NCBI RefSeq assembly: GCF_009664855.1
Contig: NZ_CP045928.1
Location: forward strand, 762,420 to 825,067
From: Flavobacterium sp. SLB02
GTDB lineage: Bacteria > Bacteroidota > Bacteroidia > Flavobacteriales > Flavobacteriaceae
Direction of reading: 5' to 3'
Length of the DNA stretch: 62,648 nt
The position numbers and the translations under genes are program-made. Below the pieces are notes generated by a model. It did not search any database and was not told where the DNA came from. It saw only the letters and a list, made by a program, of their open reading frames with translations. This document shows, piece after piece, positions 44,083 through 53,728 of the stretch (position 1 is the first letter of the stretch; every line of letters starts with the position of its first letter).

Positions 44083-45009
44083 ATGAAAAATAAAGAAAAG
44101 CCGAATTTGAATAACTCTCAAGTTTATCAAACCAAACAATTAGTAGAAATTCTGAAGAAGTCTCCTTTTGAGAGTATGGGAAATTTAATTAATTATATCA
44201 GCCCTAACAGAGAGAATAAAATAAGTGAGCGTACTTTTCATAGAATAAAAGCAACTTTAAGAGATGATTATGGTATTATAGTTAAATATTCGAGAGCTAA
44301 TGAGGGATTTTATTTAGATGAAGAAAAATCGATTAATATTGAATCGTTTTTAAGTCATATGGAAATTCTGGCTACCGGTGAACAGATTTCCCATAATCTA
44401 AATGGTAATAATAATTCGTTATCATTTATTGAATTTGAAAATAGATCTGCAATAGAGGTAATTCCTAATTTTAAATCTGTTTTGGATGCAATACAGCAAA
44501 ATTTTCCCATTAGTTTTATACATAACAGTTTTTATTATTATAAAGAAATAAAAGAGCAGGAATATACTTTAAATCCTTATTATTTAAAACAATATCAAAA
44601 TCGTTGGTACGTGGTGGGTGAAACTGAAAAGGGCTATCGTACATTTGGTTTAGACAGAATAAAAAATATTGAAACAGGGACTAAAAAATTCAAATCGAAA
44701 ATAAATGAAGCTAAGGAAAAATTTTCTCATGTTGTAGGTCTTAATACTATGGATCATAAATTACAAACTATAAAACTCTCATTTCACATCTCTCAAAAAC
44801 TATATGTAGAATCCTTGCCTTTGCACAATTCTCAAAAGCAAATTAATTTAGATAATCATAAATCGTTTGATATTTCATTAAATATTCACCCTAATTTTGA
44901 GTTTAACCAGCAAATTTTAAAATATGGCAGCATGGTTAAGGTTTTAGAACCAAAATGGCTGGCGGATGAAATTAAGGAGGAATTGAGAAAGGGGTTTGAG
45001 AATTATTAG
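44083..45009 (+). CDS. WYL-domain transcriptional regulator
   Basis: This 308-aa protein starts at ATG 44083. Its N-terminal winged helix covers residues about 10-80 (TKQLVEILKKSPFESMGNL, then SERTFHRIKATLRDDYG) and the WYL domain residues about 140-215 (YTLNPYYLKQYQNRWYVVG, then FGLDRIKNIE). A C-terminal WCX-like part follows. The Trp-Tyr-Val of RWYVVG stands for the WYL core. Such regulators often control stress, DNA-repair or defence genes and bind nucleic acid or nucleotide ligands. It is flanked by a dyad repeated at a neighbouring gene. Confidence 0.88.
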   Translation: MKNKEKPNLNNSQVYQTKQLVEILKKSPFESMGNLINYISPNRENKISERTFHRIKATLRDDYGIIVKYSRANEGFYLDEEKSINIESFLSHMEILATGEQISHNLNGNNNSLSFIEFENRSAIEVIPNFKSVLDAIQQNFPISFIHNSFYYYKEIKEQEYTLNPYYLKQYQNRWYVVGETEKGYRTFGLDRIKNIETGTKKFKSKINEAKEKFSHVVGLNTMDHKLQTIKLSFHISQKLYVESLPLHNSQKQINLDNHKSFDISLNIHPNFEFNQQILKYGSMVKVLEPKWLADEIKEELRKGFENY

Positions 45010-45016
45010 ATTAAAG

Positions 45017-45050
45017 AAAAGGTTCAACTTATAATTAAATTGAACCTTTT
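45017..45050 (+). terminator. Terminator of the WYL gene
   Basis: Arms AAAAGGTTCAA and TTGAACCTTTT pair perfectly. Confidence 0.85.
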
Positions 45051-45107
45051 AGTGAAATATTTTTTTTAAAATTAATTCGTCTTAAAAGTTAATTTAAAGA
45101 GAGTTAT

Positions 45108-45740
45108 TTACTTATTTCCAATGAATGTACTTCTTGCAATATTTCCAACGCTATTCGTCGCAACTAAGTCAAAACTTCCTCCAATAATTCCTCCAATTAA
45201 TGGAATTGCTTTTCCTATATTAACAACTCCTTTTTCTCCAAATTTCGTTAAAAGTCTAAAGCCAACTTTTTGATTAATTGCGGTGATAGTTTTTGCAGAA
45301 ATATTTTTAACCGAATTTACTGCGATTTTTTGACCAACTACGATACCGATATCTTTCACAATGTCTTTTGCTCCGTTACCTGCTATGCATAAATATACTA
45401 ATGATTTAACTTTATCATCTTTAATATCATGACCTCCAATATGTGCAATTGCAGCGATCATTCTAACTTGTACATATAAAACACTAGCAATATTCGCAGG
45501 AATAGTAACAGGCATTGCAATAATTCCTGGGATACCTGTTAAAAAGCCACTTGTACATGCCTTTGTATTCTGCCATCTAATTAACGAATTTACTATTTCT
45601 AGTTTTGTACCACCCTTAGCAATATAATTTTCAGCCATTTCTTGTGCGGAATCTAAACCGGGGATACCGTTTACAGCTTTATCATATGCGAAATCAAGTG
45701 TCCTCATAATTAAATTTTCCGATATTTTTTCTGTCGCCAT
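45108..45740 (-). CDS. EcsC-family protein
   Basis: This 210-aa protein belongs to the EcsC family: an N-terminal helix with DFAYDKAVNGIPGLDSAQE, the hydrophobic GFLTGIPGIIAMPVTIPANI segment, LYVQVRMIAAIAHIGGHD and the Gly-rich KAIPLIGGIIGGSFD near the C-terminus. EcsC is linked to ABC export in Bacillus, but its biochemical role is unknown; solo EcsC proteins are common in accessory regions. A CTGCCA-N5-TGTCAG site lies 72-88 nt upstream. Confidence 0.85.
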   Translation of the reverse strand: MATEKISENLIMRTLDFAYDKAVNGIPGLDSAQEMAENYIAKGGTKLEIVNSLIRWQNTKACTSGFLTGIPGIIAMPVTIPANIASVLYVQVRMIAAIAHIGGHDIKDDKVKSLVYLCIAGNGAKDIVKDIGIVVGQKIAVNSVKNISAKTITAINQKVGFRLLTKFGEKGVVNIGKAIPLIGGIIGGSFDLVATNSVGNIARSTFIGNK

Positions 45741-45811
45741 AGTTTTCTAAATTTACAATACCTAAGTATTTTTTTAATAATTATTTTTTTGACAAATTAA
45801 TGACTGCAAAC

Positions 45812-45828
45812 TGCCATTTTTTGTCAGT
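45812..45828. promoter_or_regulatory. Candidate operator 3 (CTGCCA-N5-TGTCAG)
   Basis: CTGCCATTTTTTGTCAG shares both half-sites and the 5-nt spacer with operators 1 and 2, with one mismatch in the left arm. It lies upstream of the EcsC-family gene on the minus strand. Confidence 0.5.
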
Positions 45829-45932
45829 TATAAATTGTTTTTGCATTTACCTAGATAAATCAATTTTTTCTTTAAGGGTTAGTTTTGCATTAATTTAATA
45901 TTAAAAGATCATTTTATTTTGGATAAAACTAT

Positions 45933-46184
45933 TTACAATGCCGGCGTATGTTTCCCTTTACCACTTTCATTTGGATGTCTGAAGCAAGAGTTTCCAGTTA
46001 AACTTGATATTGAAGAAGATGAAGTGCCGCAATATTTACAGCTATATTTTATTTTTTCAGATCCCTCGTAAAGTTTGTGTTTTCCTTTTCCTGCCCCAAG
46101 TGGATGACGGGAACAAGAATTTGCGATTAAGCTAGAGATGCTTGAACTTTTTGTTCCGCAATACTCGCAATAAAAATTAGGCAT
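45933..46184 (-). CDS. Tandem zinc-ribbon-like small protein
   Basis: This 83-aa protein is an internal duplication. Each half reads C-x2-CGT-x-SSSISSL-x2-NSC-x-RHP, followed by GKGKH. The C-x2-C and C-x2-H pairs (residues about 6-9 and 24-27 in the first copy, about 49-52 and 67-70 in the second) look like Zn ligands. Short basic Gly-Lys tails follow each unit. No enzyme motif is present; nucleic acid or protein binding is likely but unproven. It is on the same strand as the EcsC gene and 192 nt before it. Confidence 0.7.
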   Translation of the reverse strand: MPNFYCEYCGTKSSSISSLIANSCSRHPLGAGKGKHKLYEGSEKIKYSCKYCGTSSSSISSLTGNSCFRHPNESGKGKHTPAL

Positions 46185-46301
46185 AGTAAAAATTTAGTTT
46201 TGTTAGTTTTCAAAAATAAATGATCACTCCTTTTCTAAGGAATTTACCTTTTAAAAACCCTTTTATTTTGCATGAAACTATCTTTTTGGTTTATAAACGA
46301 A

Positions 46302-46334
46302 AAAAGCACTTACCAAAATTTGATAAGTGCTTTT
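46302..46334 (-). terminator. Terminator of the two-component operon
   Basis: Arms AAAAGCACTTA and TAAGTGCTTTT lie 20 nt after the stop of the sensor gene. Confidence 0.85.
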
Positions 46335-46353
46335 GAATTTTAAATTACAGAAA

Positions 46354-49353
46354 TTAAACCAAAATTAAAATGGTGACGGTTGTGCCTGTATTTTCGGTAA
46401 AATCAATTTTTATAGAGTCATTTTTTAGGTCTTGTAATAATGAAAGACGCTCTTTGGTAAGCTGAATTCCTTTTGATTGATGGAGTTTGCTTTTTTTAGC
46501 TGCATTTGAACTCATGCCGTTGTCTATAATTTTACATTCTAAAAGTGTGTTTGAAATCATTTTAAACGAAATTATTAACTTCGGAGAAATACTCGATTCG
46601 TTGAAAGCATGAACAAAAACATTCTCTACAAAAGGCTGTAAAAGCATTGTTGGAATTTTGGTAAAATAAGTATCTACTTGAGGCGAAATTTGAATTTCAA
46701 AATCGATCCTATTATCAAAACGCATGTTTTCAATCGTAATGTAAGCCTCCAGATATTCTATTTCTTCATCAATCGTAATCTTTTGTTTTGATGAGTTTTC
46801 GAGTGTTTTACGAATTAACTTCGAAAATTCACTAATATAGAGCAGCGAGTTTTCGATATCATTACTTATTATAAAATCCTGAATGGCATTCATCGCATTA
46901 AAAGTAAAATGCGGATTCATCTGACTCAGTAAAGCCTCGAGTTTAGTCTCGGCAATACGACGCTGAATGATGGTTTTTTCATTTGATTTTCTTTTTATTC
47001 TAAGAAAAATATATGCGATTACTGCGGTAAAAACAATAATGAATAGAATAATGAACCACCAATTTAACCAAAACGGCGGTTGAATATAAAGTTGTAAAAT
47101 CGTAAATACTTTTGATTTTCCTGCATTCATATCAAAAACTTCAATTTCTACATTGTAGTTTCCATAAGGTAAATAGGGTAGAAATAAGTTTGTTTTTTCG
47201 GTATACGGACTCCAACGATTGTTATTATTTAAGCGATATCTAAATTTTAATTTGTTAGGGAAAGGATGTCCTTTTGGAACAAAATCAATCGAAAATGAAT
47301 TATGCTTATAGTCTGAAATAAGTTGCTTTGAGTTGTACCTGAACCATTTATAAGACGAAGGTTTTAAAGGAGCATTGTTTATGGCAATTTTACTGATCCC
47401 GATTTCAGAAACTGTTAATTGTGTGGCAATTAAACGGTTGAGATCTAGGGTGTAAAATCCTTTTTGAGTACCCAGCCATAATGTGTTGTCAAAGATTTGA
47501 GAAGTGGTTATTCTGCAATCCTTTAGACCTTGTTCTTTGTCAATAAGTCGTATAATACCATCTTTATAAATATTGATCCCTTTTTCTGTACCTATTAAAA
47601 CATAGTCTTTGTAGGATTCAAGAAATAAAATAGTATTCCCAATAATTTGTTTTTTTGAAATTGTTTTAAGGATTTTGAAAGATTTTGAATCATCAATTAT
47701 AAAAACATCGCCAAACTCAGCGGCTAGAATTAGTTGTCCTTTGTTGTTTTTTGTAATGTGTTTGAATTTTTTTTCTTTCCAGATTCCATCGGCTAAATAC
47801 GATCGAAAGTGACCATTTTCATAAACATAAATTCCATTAAAAACAGATAAAAGATAGGTTTTATTATTGTTGGTTAAAATTTTTACGATGTATTGTGGCG
47901 TGTTTTTATTGAATTTGGAATAATGCGTATTTTCTAAAGTTTTTAGATTTTCGTAAACGCGAACTCCTGCATACGTAATGGTTTCTATTAATTTATTATC
48001 ATAACCAAAACCAATTTTTAAACTATGTTTAGGCAGGTAATTGACTATTTTATAATTTTTATCAATTTCAAAAATTCCTATGTTGCTATTAATCCATAAA
48101 GAGTTTTGGTTTTTTACGATTTCATAAAACTCAATTTCATTTGTTGGAATATTAAAATTCAATTCAAAATCTCTTGATTCTTTTGATTGTTTAGTTAAGA
48201 TTTCTTTTCCCTTTTTATAGAAAGTCATTTCAATTTTCTTGAAATCCTCAAGTGAAACAGAATTTGTAATTTCTTGTTTTGCATTTAGAACTTTTAATCC
48301 TTTGGTATCTAAAATCAATTTATCATGATTGAAATTTTCAAAATCAATAATTGATGTTGATTTGAATGGATTATAATTAATGATTTGATCTAATCTTACC
48401 TGATAAATTCCATTGTCGTTCGAACCAACATAAAGGATGTCATTAAATTTATCATATACTACATTCAACAGAACTTTAGAATCGATTCCGTATATGTTAG
48501 AGACATCTGTCATCTTATCATCTGCAATCGTATAAAGTCCTCCGTCTGGAGTATAAACGCCCCAGGCAGCGGCAAAAATGGTGTTTCTATTATCTTTTAC
48601 AAATTGCCAGACAAATGATTTTCCAAAATTTATAGATGATTTGTTTCCATTTAAAATTTCATCAAAATCATATTTATTAATATATGTTTCGTTGCCACTG
48701 TAAAGTGTAGAACCAAAAAGGCCTAATGAATAGGAGTTCTTATGCAAGACAACCGGAACAATACACGGAGTCGGAGACGATTCGTCAATTTTAAATAAAC
48801 CTTCAAACGTAGAAGTAAAATAGACAATATCTTTATAGGTAACAAAGGCTAAGGAAATAAAATCTTCTTTGTGCTCAGGAACTTTAGGCGTAATTAGCTT
48901 GTTTGTTTTTATGTCAATTATAGAAACACCTTGTTCTGTACCAACATAAATTTTGTTTTTGAACGGAAAAACTTTTCTTGTTTTATTAGCTAAAAGTCCA
49001 TCTTTCATTGTAAAAACAGTAAACTTTTCACCATCAAATTTACTAATACCACCGCCATAACTGGCAAACCACATATTTCCGTCGGTATCTTCTGTAATAT
49101 CCCAACAGCTATTATGACCCAAACCATTGCTTTCAGCAATAGTGGTAAAGATTCCGTTTTCCAATCTTGAAACGCCATTTTCAGTTCCTATCCATAAAAT
49201 GTTTTTAGAATCTAAAAATAAAGAACGTACTGCATTATTAGGTAAGCCATCTGAAGTGGTGAAGTTTCTCGATGGAAAATATTGACCAAAAACAGAAGTT
49301 GTAATTAAAATAAAAAAGAGTTGCACAAAAAGCTTATTTGGTAATGGCATCAA
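46354..49353 (-). CDS. Sensor kinase with two-component-regulator propeller, LytS-type
   Basis: This 999-aa sensor has a signal peptide (LFVQLFFILITTSVFGQ), about 14 propeller repeats (for example SLFLDSKNILWIGTENGVSRL) over residues 25-680, a Y_Y_Y-type domain (LKFRYRLNNNNRWSPYTE near 715), one transmembrane helix (FWLNWWFIILFIIVFTAVIAYIF) and a His_kinase domain with LLSQMNPHFTFNAMNAIQDF and the ATP-lid DNGMSSNAAK. This is the AlgZ/LytS type. Its start overlaps the LytTR regulator gene by 20 nt, so the regulator is translated first and the two are coupled. Confidence 0.92.
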   Translation of the reverse strand: MMPLPNKLFVQLFFILITTSVFGQYFPSRNFTTSDGLPNNAVRSLFLDSKNILWIGTENGVSRLENGIFTTIAESNGLGHNSCWDITEDTDGNMWFASYGGGISKFDGEKFTVFTMKDGLLANKTRKVFPFKNKIYVGTEQGVSIIDIKTNKLITPKVPEHKEDFISLAFVTYKDIVYFTSTFEGLFKIDESSPTPCIVPVVLHKNSYSLGLFGSTLYSGNETYINKYDFDEILNGNKSSINFGKSFVWQFVKDNRNTIFAAAWGVYTPDGGLYTIADDKMTDVSNIYGIDSKVLLNVVYDKFNDILYVGSNDNGIYQVRLDQIINYNPFKSTSIIDFENFNHDKLILDTKGLKVLNAKQEITNSVSLEDFKKIEMTFYKKGKEILTKQSKESRDFELNFNIPTNEIEFYEIVKNQNSLWINSNIGIFEIDKNYKIVNYLPKHSLKIGFGYDNKLIETITYAGVRVYENLKTLENTHYSKFNKNTPQYIVKILTNNNKTYLLSVFNGIYVYENGHFRSYLADGIWKEKKFKHITKNNKGQLILAAEFGDVFIIDDSKSFKILKTISKKQIIGNTILFLESYKDYVLIGTEKGINIYKDGIIRLIDKEQGLKDCRITTSQIFDNTLWLGTQKGFYTLDLNRLIATQLTVSEIGISKIAINNAPLKPSSYKWFRYNSKQLISDYKHNSFSIDFVPKGHPFPNKLKFRYRLNNNNRWSPYTEKTNLFLPYLPYGNYNVEIEVFDMNAGKSKVFTILQLYIQPPFWLNWWFIILFIIVFTAVIAYIFLRIKRKSNEKTIIQRRIAETKLEALLSQMNPHFTFNAMNAIQDFIISNDIENSLLYISEFSKLIRKTLENSSKQKITIDEEIEYLEAYITIENMRFDNRIDFEIQISPQVDTYFTKIPTMLLQPFVENVFVHAFNESSISPKLIISFKMISNTLLECKIIDNGMSSNAAKKSKLHQSKGIQLTKERLSLLQDLKNDSIKIDFTENTGTTVTILILV

Positions 49354-50089
49354 TAAGCTCTTTTTTATTAAATGATTTATCCGAAACGGGAATTTTATCC
49401 CCCGAAGTCATTTCGAGAAGAAATTCATCTGATTTGAAATTTGCCACATACTCCCGGTTTATCAAATAACTTCGCTGTACTTTTAGGAAGTTAGGTGACG
49501 AAACCAGTAACTCGCAAGTTTCTTTGAATGATTTTGAAGTATAATGTTGTTTATCTGTGGTGTGAATAAGAGTATACGAACCGTCTGATTTACAAAAAAT
49601 GATTTTGCTAACCTGTATTACCTCAAAGCCGGTTTTTGTTGGGAAAGCAATTTGCTGTTTTCCTGTAAATTGATTGGCCATGTTTTGAGAAAGTAGTTGA
49701 TAACGATTTAAAGTATTCTTTTTTTCTAAAACAAAATCAAGTCTGTCAATTGCAGCTTTAAAATCTGCGACATCAATTGGTTTTAATAAATAATCTAAAG
49801 CACTATTACGAATCGCTTCAATAGCATATTCTTTATGAGCTGTTGTAAAGATAACTTCAAATGGAATATTCTCGAAATGAGAAAGCAATTCAAATCCGTT
49901 TTCATCCGGCATCTGAATATCCAGAAAAACGAGATTGGGTGCGTGTTTTTTTATTGAAATTAAAGCAGATGAAACAGAATTGCATTGATCAACTATTTCA
50001 ATTTTATCTTCGTAATAGAAATTACATAGTTTTTTTAAGAAACTGCGTGCATGCGATTCGTCATCAACAATAATTGCTTTAATTTTCAT
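49334..50089 (-). CDS. LytTR-family response regulator
   Basis: This 251-aa protein has a receiver domain (VDDESHARSFLKKL, phospho-acceptor Asp 57 in VFLDIQMPDENGF, Lys in YLLKPID) and a C-terminal LytTR DNA-binding domain (IFCKSDGSYTLIHTTDKQ, LKVQRSYLINREYV). It is the partner of the propeller kinase encoded by the overlapping downstream gene. LytTR proteins bind direct repeats upstream of their targets; none is obvious at this locus. Confidence 0.93.
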   Translation of the reverse strand: MKIKAIIVDDESHARSFLKKLCNFYYEDKIEIVDQCNSVSSALISIKKHAPNLVFLDIQMPDENGFELLSHFENIPFEVIFTTAHKEYAIEAIRNSALDYLLKPIDVADFKAAIDRLDFVLEKKNTLNRYQLLSQNMANQFTGKQQIAFPTKTGFEVIQVSKIIFCKSDGSYTLIHTTDKQHYTSKSFKETCELLVSSPNFLKVQRSYLINREYVANFKSDEFLLEMTSGDKIPVSDKSFNKKELIDAITK

Positions 50090-50161
50090 AACAGACTTTG
50101 GTGGTATTCGGTTGGTTATTTTTGGAAAGAAAATAGACAGGTACTATTTTTTTAATCAGTT

Positions 50162-51946
50162 TTATTCAATCGTCATAGAGCGCAATTTAGTTCGGTAAGC
50201 CTCAAGTGCAATAGATTTAGAAATGAATCCAAAATATTTTCCATTTCGTAAAACCGGAAGAAAAGCCGATTTTGATAGTTCGAATTTGCTCATCACAATT
50301 TCCATGCTGTCAGTAGATGAAATTGTAGCCAAAGGTGTTTTCATAACATCTTTGATTAAAGTATATTTAACTCGATAGTTATTGAAGATAATTTCCCGAA
50401 TATCATTAAAATGAACAACTCCAACTAAATCTTTTTCATTATCAACAACTGCAAAAACAACCTGATTAGAGTGTGAAATAAGATCCACCAGTTTGCTTAA
50501 ATTTTCATCTGGATGAACTGTAAGATAATCACATTGAATAATGGTGTCAATATCTAAGGTAGAGAGAATATTTGAGTCTTTATTGCTGGTAAAAGCATGA
50601 CCTTTTTTGGCCAAACCTTTTACATCAAGAGAATATTTTTCGAAACGTTTAGAAATAGCAAAACTTATCGAGGAAACAATCATAAGGGGAATCATCAGGC
50701 TATAACCTCCGGTAATCTCAGCAATTAAGAAAATAGCAGTAAGCGGCGCGTGAAATAATCCGCTCAAAATACCAGCCATTCCCACCATCGTAAAATTACT
50801 AATAGGTAATTTTGATAAACCAATAAGACTGATAAATTTGGAGAAAAAGTAACCCAAGTAAGAACCTAAAAATAGGGAAGGAGCAAAATTACCTCCATTC
50901 CCACCGCTTCCCAGGGTGAGCCCTGAAGCAAATACTTTTACCATCATCGTGCATCCAACAAAAAGAAGCAACACCCATTGATTATTTCTAAAATCAGCAA
51001 ACAAAGTATTGTCTAATAGTTTTCCGGGATCACTCTCAGATAAGGTTTTGATGCTTTCGTAACCCTCTCCAAAAAGTGTTGGAAATATAAAAATAAGTAA
51101 AGCCAGTAACGAAGAACCAATTAGGGCTTTTCTATAAGGACCCACTTTTAAGTGTGAAAAATAATGTTCGACTCTTTGAAAATTTCGAGCGTAATAAACG
51201 GCTATAAAACCTGTCAAAATTCCTAACAGAACATAAAAAGGGATATTATGATAGTTAAAAGCTTCTTGTTTTTTAAACGATAATAAAATAGTTTCATCCA
51301 AAACAATTGCCGAAACCAAAGCACCTGTTGCAGCAGAAATCATAATAGGGGTAAAGGCCGAAATGCTAACATCAACCAATAAAACTTCAATTGCAAAAAG
51401 AACCCCCGCAATTGGAGCATTAAAAGCTGCAGAAATTCCCGCAGCAACACCACAGCCAATAAGTAATGTTCTGTCTTTATAAGGTAGTTTATAGTTTTGG
51501 GCAAAATTTGATCCAAACGCTGCTCCTGTAATCACAATAGGACTTTCTAAACCGGCAGAACCACCTAAACCAACCGTAAGGGAAGAGGTAACGATTTGGG
51601 CATACATTTGCTTTTTGGGAATAATACTGGCTTTTTTTGCAACGGCATATAAAATCTGAGAAGTTCCTTTTTCGATGCTTCCGTTAAGAACTCTTTTTAC
51701 CACAAAAACAGTCAGCACGATTCCGACAATTGGAAGAATACTGTTGATGAAACTAAGTTTTAAAATACCATTAATATAGGTGGCAAATGAGAAAACGCTA
51801 TGGGCAAAAGTCTTAAGAACAATTACAGCCAAAGAGCATGAAACACCAATTAAAACACTTGATAAAAAAATAAACTGCTTTGGAGTCATTAACGATTGTC
51901 CTAAAGCGATGATGCTTTCTAGTCTTCTAAAATATTTTTTTAGCAT
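50162..51946 (-). CDS. ClC-type chloride channel/antiporter with CBS domains
   Basis: This 594-aa membrane protein carries the ClC motifs: GLGGSAGLESPIVITGAAFG, where GLESP stands for the G-K/R-E-G-P filter with the gating Glu, GVAAGISAAFNAPIAGVLFAIE, and GSGGNGGNFAPSLFLGSYLGY. Two CBS domains follow (residues about 455-585, with ADNEKDLVGVVHFNDI style segments). CBS domains of ClC proteins bind nucleotides and tune gating. It may be a channel or H+/Cl- exchanger. It is a single gene. Confidence 0.92.
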   Translation of the reverse strand: MLKKYFRRLESIIALGQSLMTPKQFIFLSSVLIGVSCSLAVIVLKTFAHSVFSFATYINGILKLSFINSILPIVGIVLTVFVVKRVLNGSIEKGTSQILYAVAKKASIIPKKQMYAQIVTSSLTVGLGGSAGLESPIVITGAAFGSNFAQNYKLPYKDRTLLIGCGVAAGISAAFNAPIAGVLFAIEVLLVDVSISAFTPIMISAATGALVSAIVLDETILLSFKKQEAFNYHNIPFYVLLGILTGFIAVYYARNFQRVEHYFSHLKVGPYRKALIGSSLLALLIFIFPTLFGEGYESIKTLSESDPGKLLDNTLFADFRNNQWVLLLFVGCTMMVKVFASGLTLGSGGNGGNFAPSLFLGSYLGYFFSKFISLIGLSKLPISNFTMVGMAGILSGLFHAPLTAIFLIAEITGGYSLMIPLMIVSSISFAISKRFEKYSLDVKGLAKKGHAFTSNKDSNILSTLDIDTIIQCDYLTVHPDENLSKLVDLISHSNQVVFAVVDNEKDLVGVVHFNDIREIIFNNYRVKYTLIKDVMKTPLATISSTDSMEIVMSKFELSKSAFLPVLRNGKYFGFISKSIALEAYRTKLRSMTIE

Positions 51947-52022
51947 TCTGTTTGTAAAAAGTTAGGGAAACTACAAATTTAGCTCATAATGTTTGAATAT
52001 AAAATAAAAATCAGCAACTAAA

Positions 52023-53705
52023 TTAAAAACCAACTGCTGTATCGTCTCCTCGGCAATCTGCTCCACCTTCCAGACTGTTATTTGGTAGAACTAATATACA
52101 GTCTAATTTACCAATTACAGGAGTTGTTTTCTCGTTGATTAAATATCCTTTTGCTTTTAGTTTGTCTATAGTATTTTTATCAAAAGCATTCGGTTCAAAA
52201 GTAATTAAGTCCGGCAACCATTGGTGGTGAAAACGCGGAGCATTTACAGCATCCTGCATGCTTAAATTGTATTGGTATACGTTTAAAATCGCTTGTAATA
52301 CACTTGTAATAATCGTTGATCCTCCTGGAGAACCAACAACCATAAATAATTTTCCGTTTTTCTCGACAATTGTTGGTGTCATGGAGCTAAGCATTCTTTT
52401 TTGAGGCGCAATGCTGTTGGCTTCGTTTCCTACCAGACCAAACATATTTGGAGATCCTGGTTTGGCACTAAAATCGTCCATTTCATTATTCAAAAAGAAA
52501 CCTAATTCATCACAGTAATATTTAGATCCGTAACCATCATTGAGTGTGGTTGTTGCTGCAACAGCATTTCCTTGCTCATCAACAATCGAATAATGAGTAG
52601 TTTCGGTGCTTTCGTTAAAACTTACTTTTCCTTCTTTTATTTCTGATGATACACTGGCTTTGTTTGTGTCGAAAGTTGACATTCTGCCTTTTAAATAAGA
52701 ATCAGATAATAACCCGTTAATGGGAATTTTTACGAAATCCGGATCTCCCAAAAACTGACTTCTATCTGCATAAGCCCTTCTTTCGGCTTCAACAATTACC
52801 TGAATCGATTCCTCTGAGTTATGTCCCATTTTAGCCAAATCATAAGGAGCAATCATTTTCATTATTTGCGCCAGACATATTCCACCGCTGCTAGGAGGCG
52901 CCATCGAAGTAATTTTTAAATCTTTGTAATTAAATTGTAATGGCTCTCTCCATTTGGCTTCGTATTTCTCCAAATCTTTCAGCGTTATAATTCCGCCTTT
53001 TTTCTGAAGATAATTCACCAGGATTTTAGCCGTTTGACCTTTATAAAACTCATTTCTTCCGTTTTTTGCAATTCGTTTTAAAGTATTGGCAAGAGCCGGA
53101 TATTTTATGGTATCATTTTCTTTAAAGTTACCCGCTAATAAGGTATTAGGGCCATTTATTTTTACAATCGCATCATGATAATCCTGAAGTCTTTTTTCCT
53201 GTTTTTTGGTTACCACAACACCTCTTTCTGCCAAAGCGATAACGGGTTTTAGAATTTCTGCCATTGGCAAAGAACCTAGTTTTTTATGAACCGCAAAAAC
53301 ACCGGCGATCGTTCCGGGGACACCAATTGCAAGAGCCGTTTCGGTACTTTTACCTTTTATAACATTTCCGTCTTTGTCCAAAAACATATCTTTTGTTGCT
53401 GCCAATGGTGCTTTTTCACGATAATCTAAAGACCCCACTTCGCCATTTGCTTTTCTGTATACCATAAATCCACCGCCGCCAAGATTTCCTGCGTACGGAT
53501 ATGCCACTGCAAGTGCCAATTCGGTAGCCACCATGGCATCGAATGCGTTTCCGCCTTTTTGTATAATTTCAGCGCCCACTTTAGAGGCTTCCTGGCGGGC
53601 CGAAACCACCATCGCTTTTGTAGCTACTAATCCGGTTGGTTTTGCAGTTTGCTGGGCAAAACTATATATGGAGATAAAGCTGAATAAGAATGCTATTTTT
53701 TTCAT
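52023..53705 (-). CDS. ggt: Gamma-glutamyltranspeptidase
   Basis: This 560-aa exported enzyme has a signal peptide (IAFLFSFISIYSFAQ), the N-terminal GGNAFDAMVATELALAV and GNLGGGGFMVYR, and the self-processing site TETTHYSIVDEQGNAVA with the catalytic Thr 369 (TTHYS as in E. coli). The small subunit has the GSPGGSTI oxyanion motif. It cleaves glutathione and gamma-glutamyl compounds in the periplasm. A palindrome at 53729 lies just upstream. The next gene is the ACP phosphodiesterase, which is read first and may be cotranscribed. Confidence 0.94.
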   Translation of the reverse strand: MKKIAFLFSFISIYSFAQQTAKPTGLVATKAMVVSARQEASKVGAEIIQKGGNAFDAMVATELALAVAYPYAGNLGGGGFMVYRKANGEVGSLDYREKAPLAATKDMFLDKDGNVIKGKSTETALAIGVPGTIAGVFAVHKKLGSLPMAEILKPVIALAERGVVVTKKQEKRLQDYHDAIVKINGPNTLLAGNFKENDTIKYPALANTLKRIAKNGRNEFYKGQTAKILVNYLQKKGGIITLKDLEKYEAKWREPLQFNYKDLKITSMAPPSSGGICLAQIMKMIAPYDLAKMGHNSEESIQVIVEAERRAYADRSQFLGDPDFVKIPINGLLSDSYLKGRMSTFDTNKASVSSEIKEGKVSFNESTETTHYSIVDEQGNAVAATTTLNDGYGSKYYCDELGFFLNNEMDDFSAKPGSPNMFGLVGNEANSIAPQKRMLSSMTPTIVEKNGKLFMVVGSPGGSTIITSVLQAILNVYQYNLSMQDAVNAPRFHHQWLPDLITFEPNAFDKNTIDKLKAKGYLINEKTTPVIGKLDCILVLPNNSLEGGADCRGDDTAVGF

Positions 53706-53728
53706 AAAAGAGAATCGTATTTTGTTTT

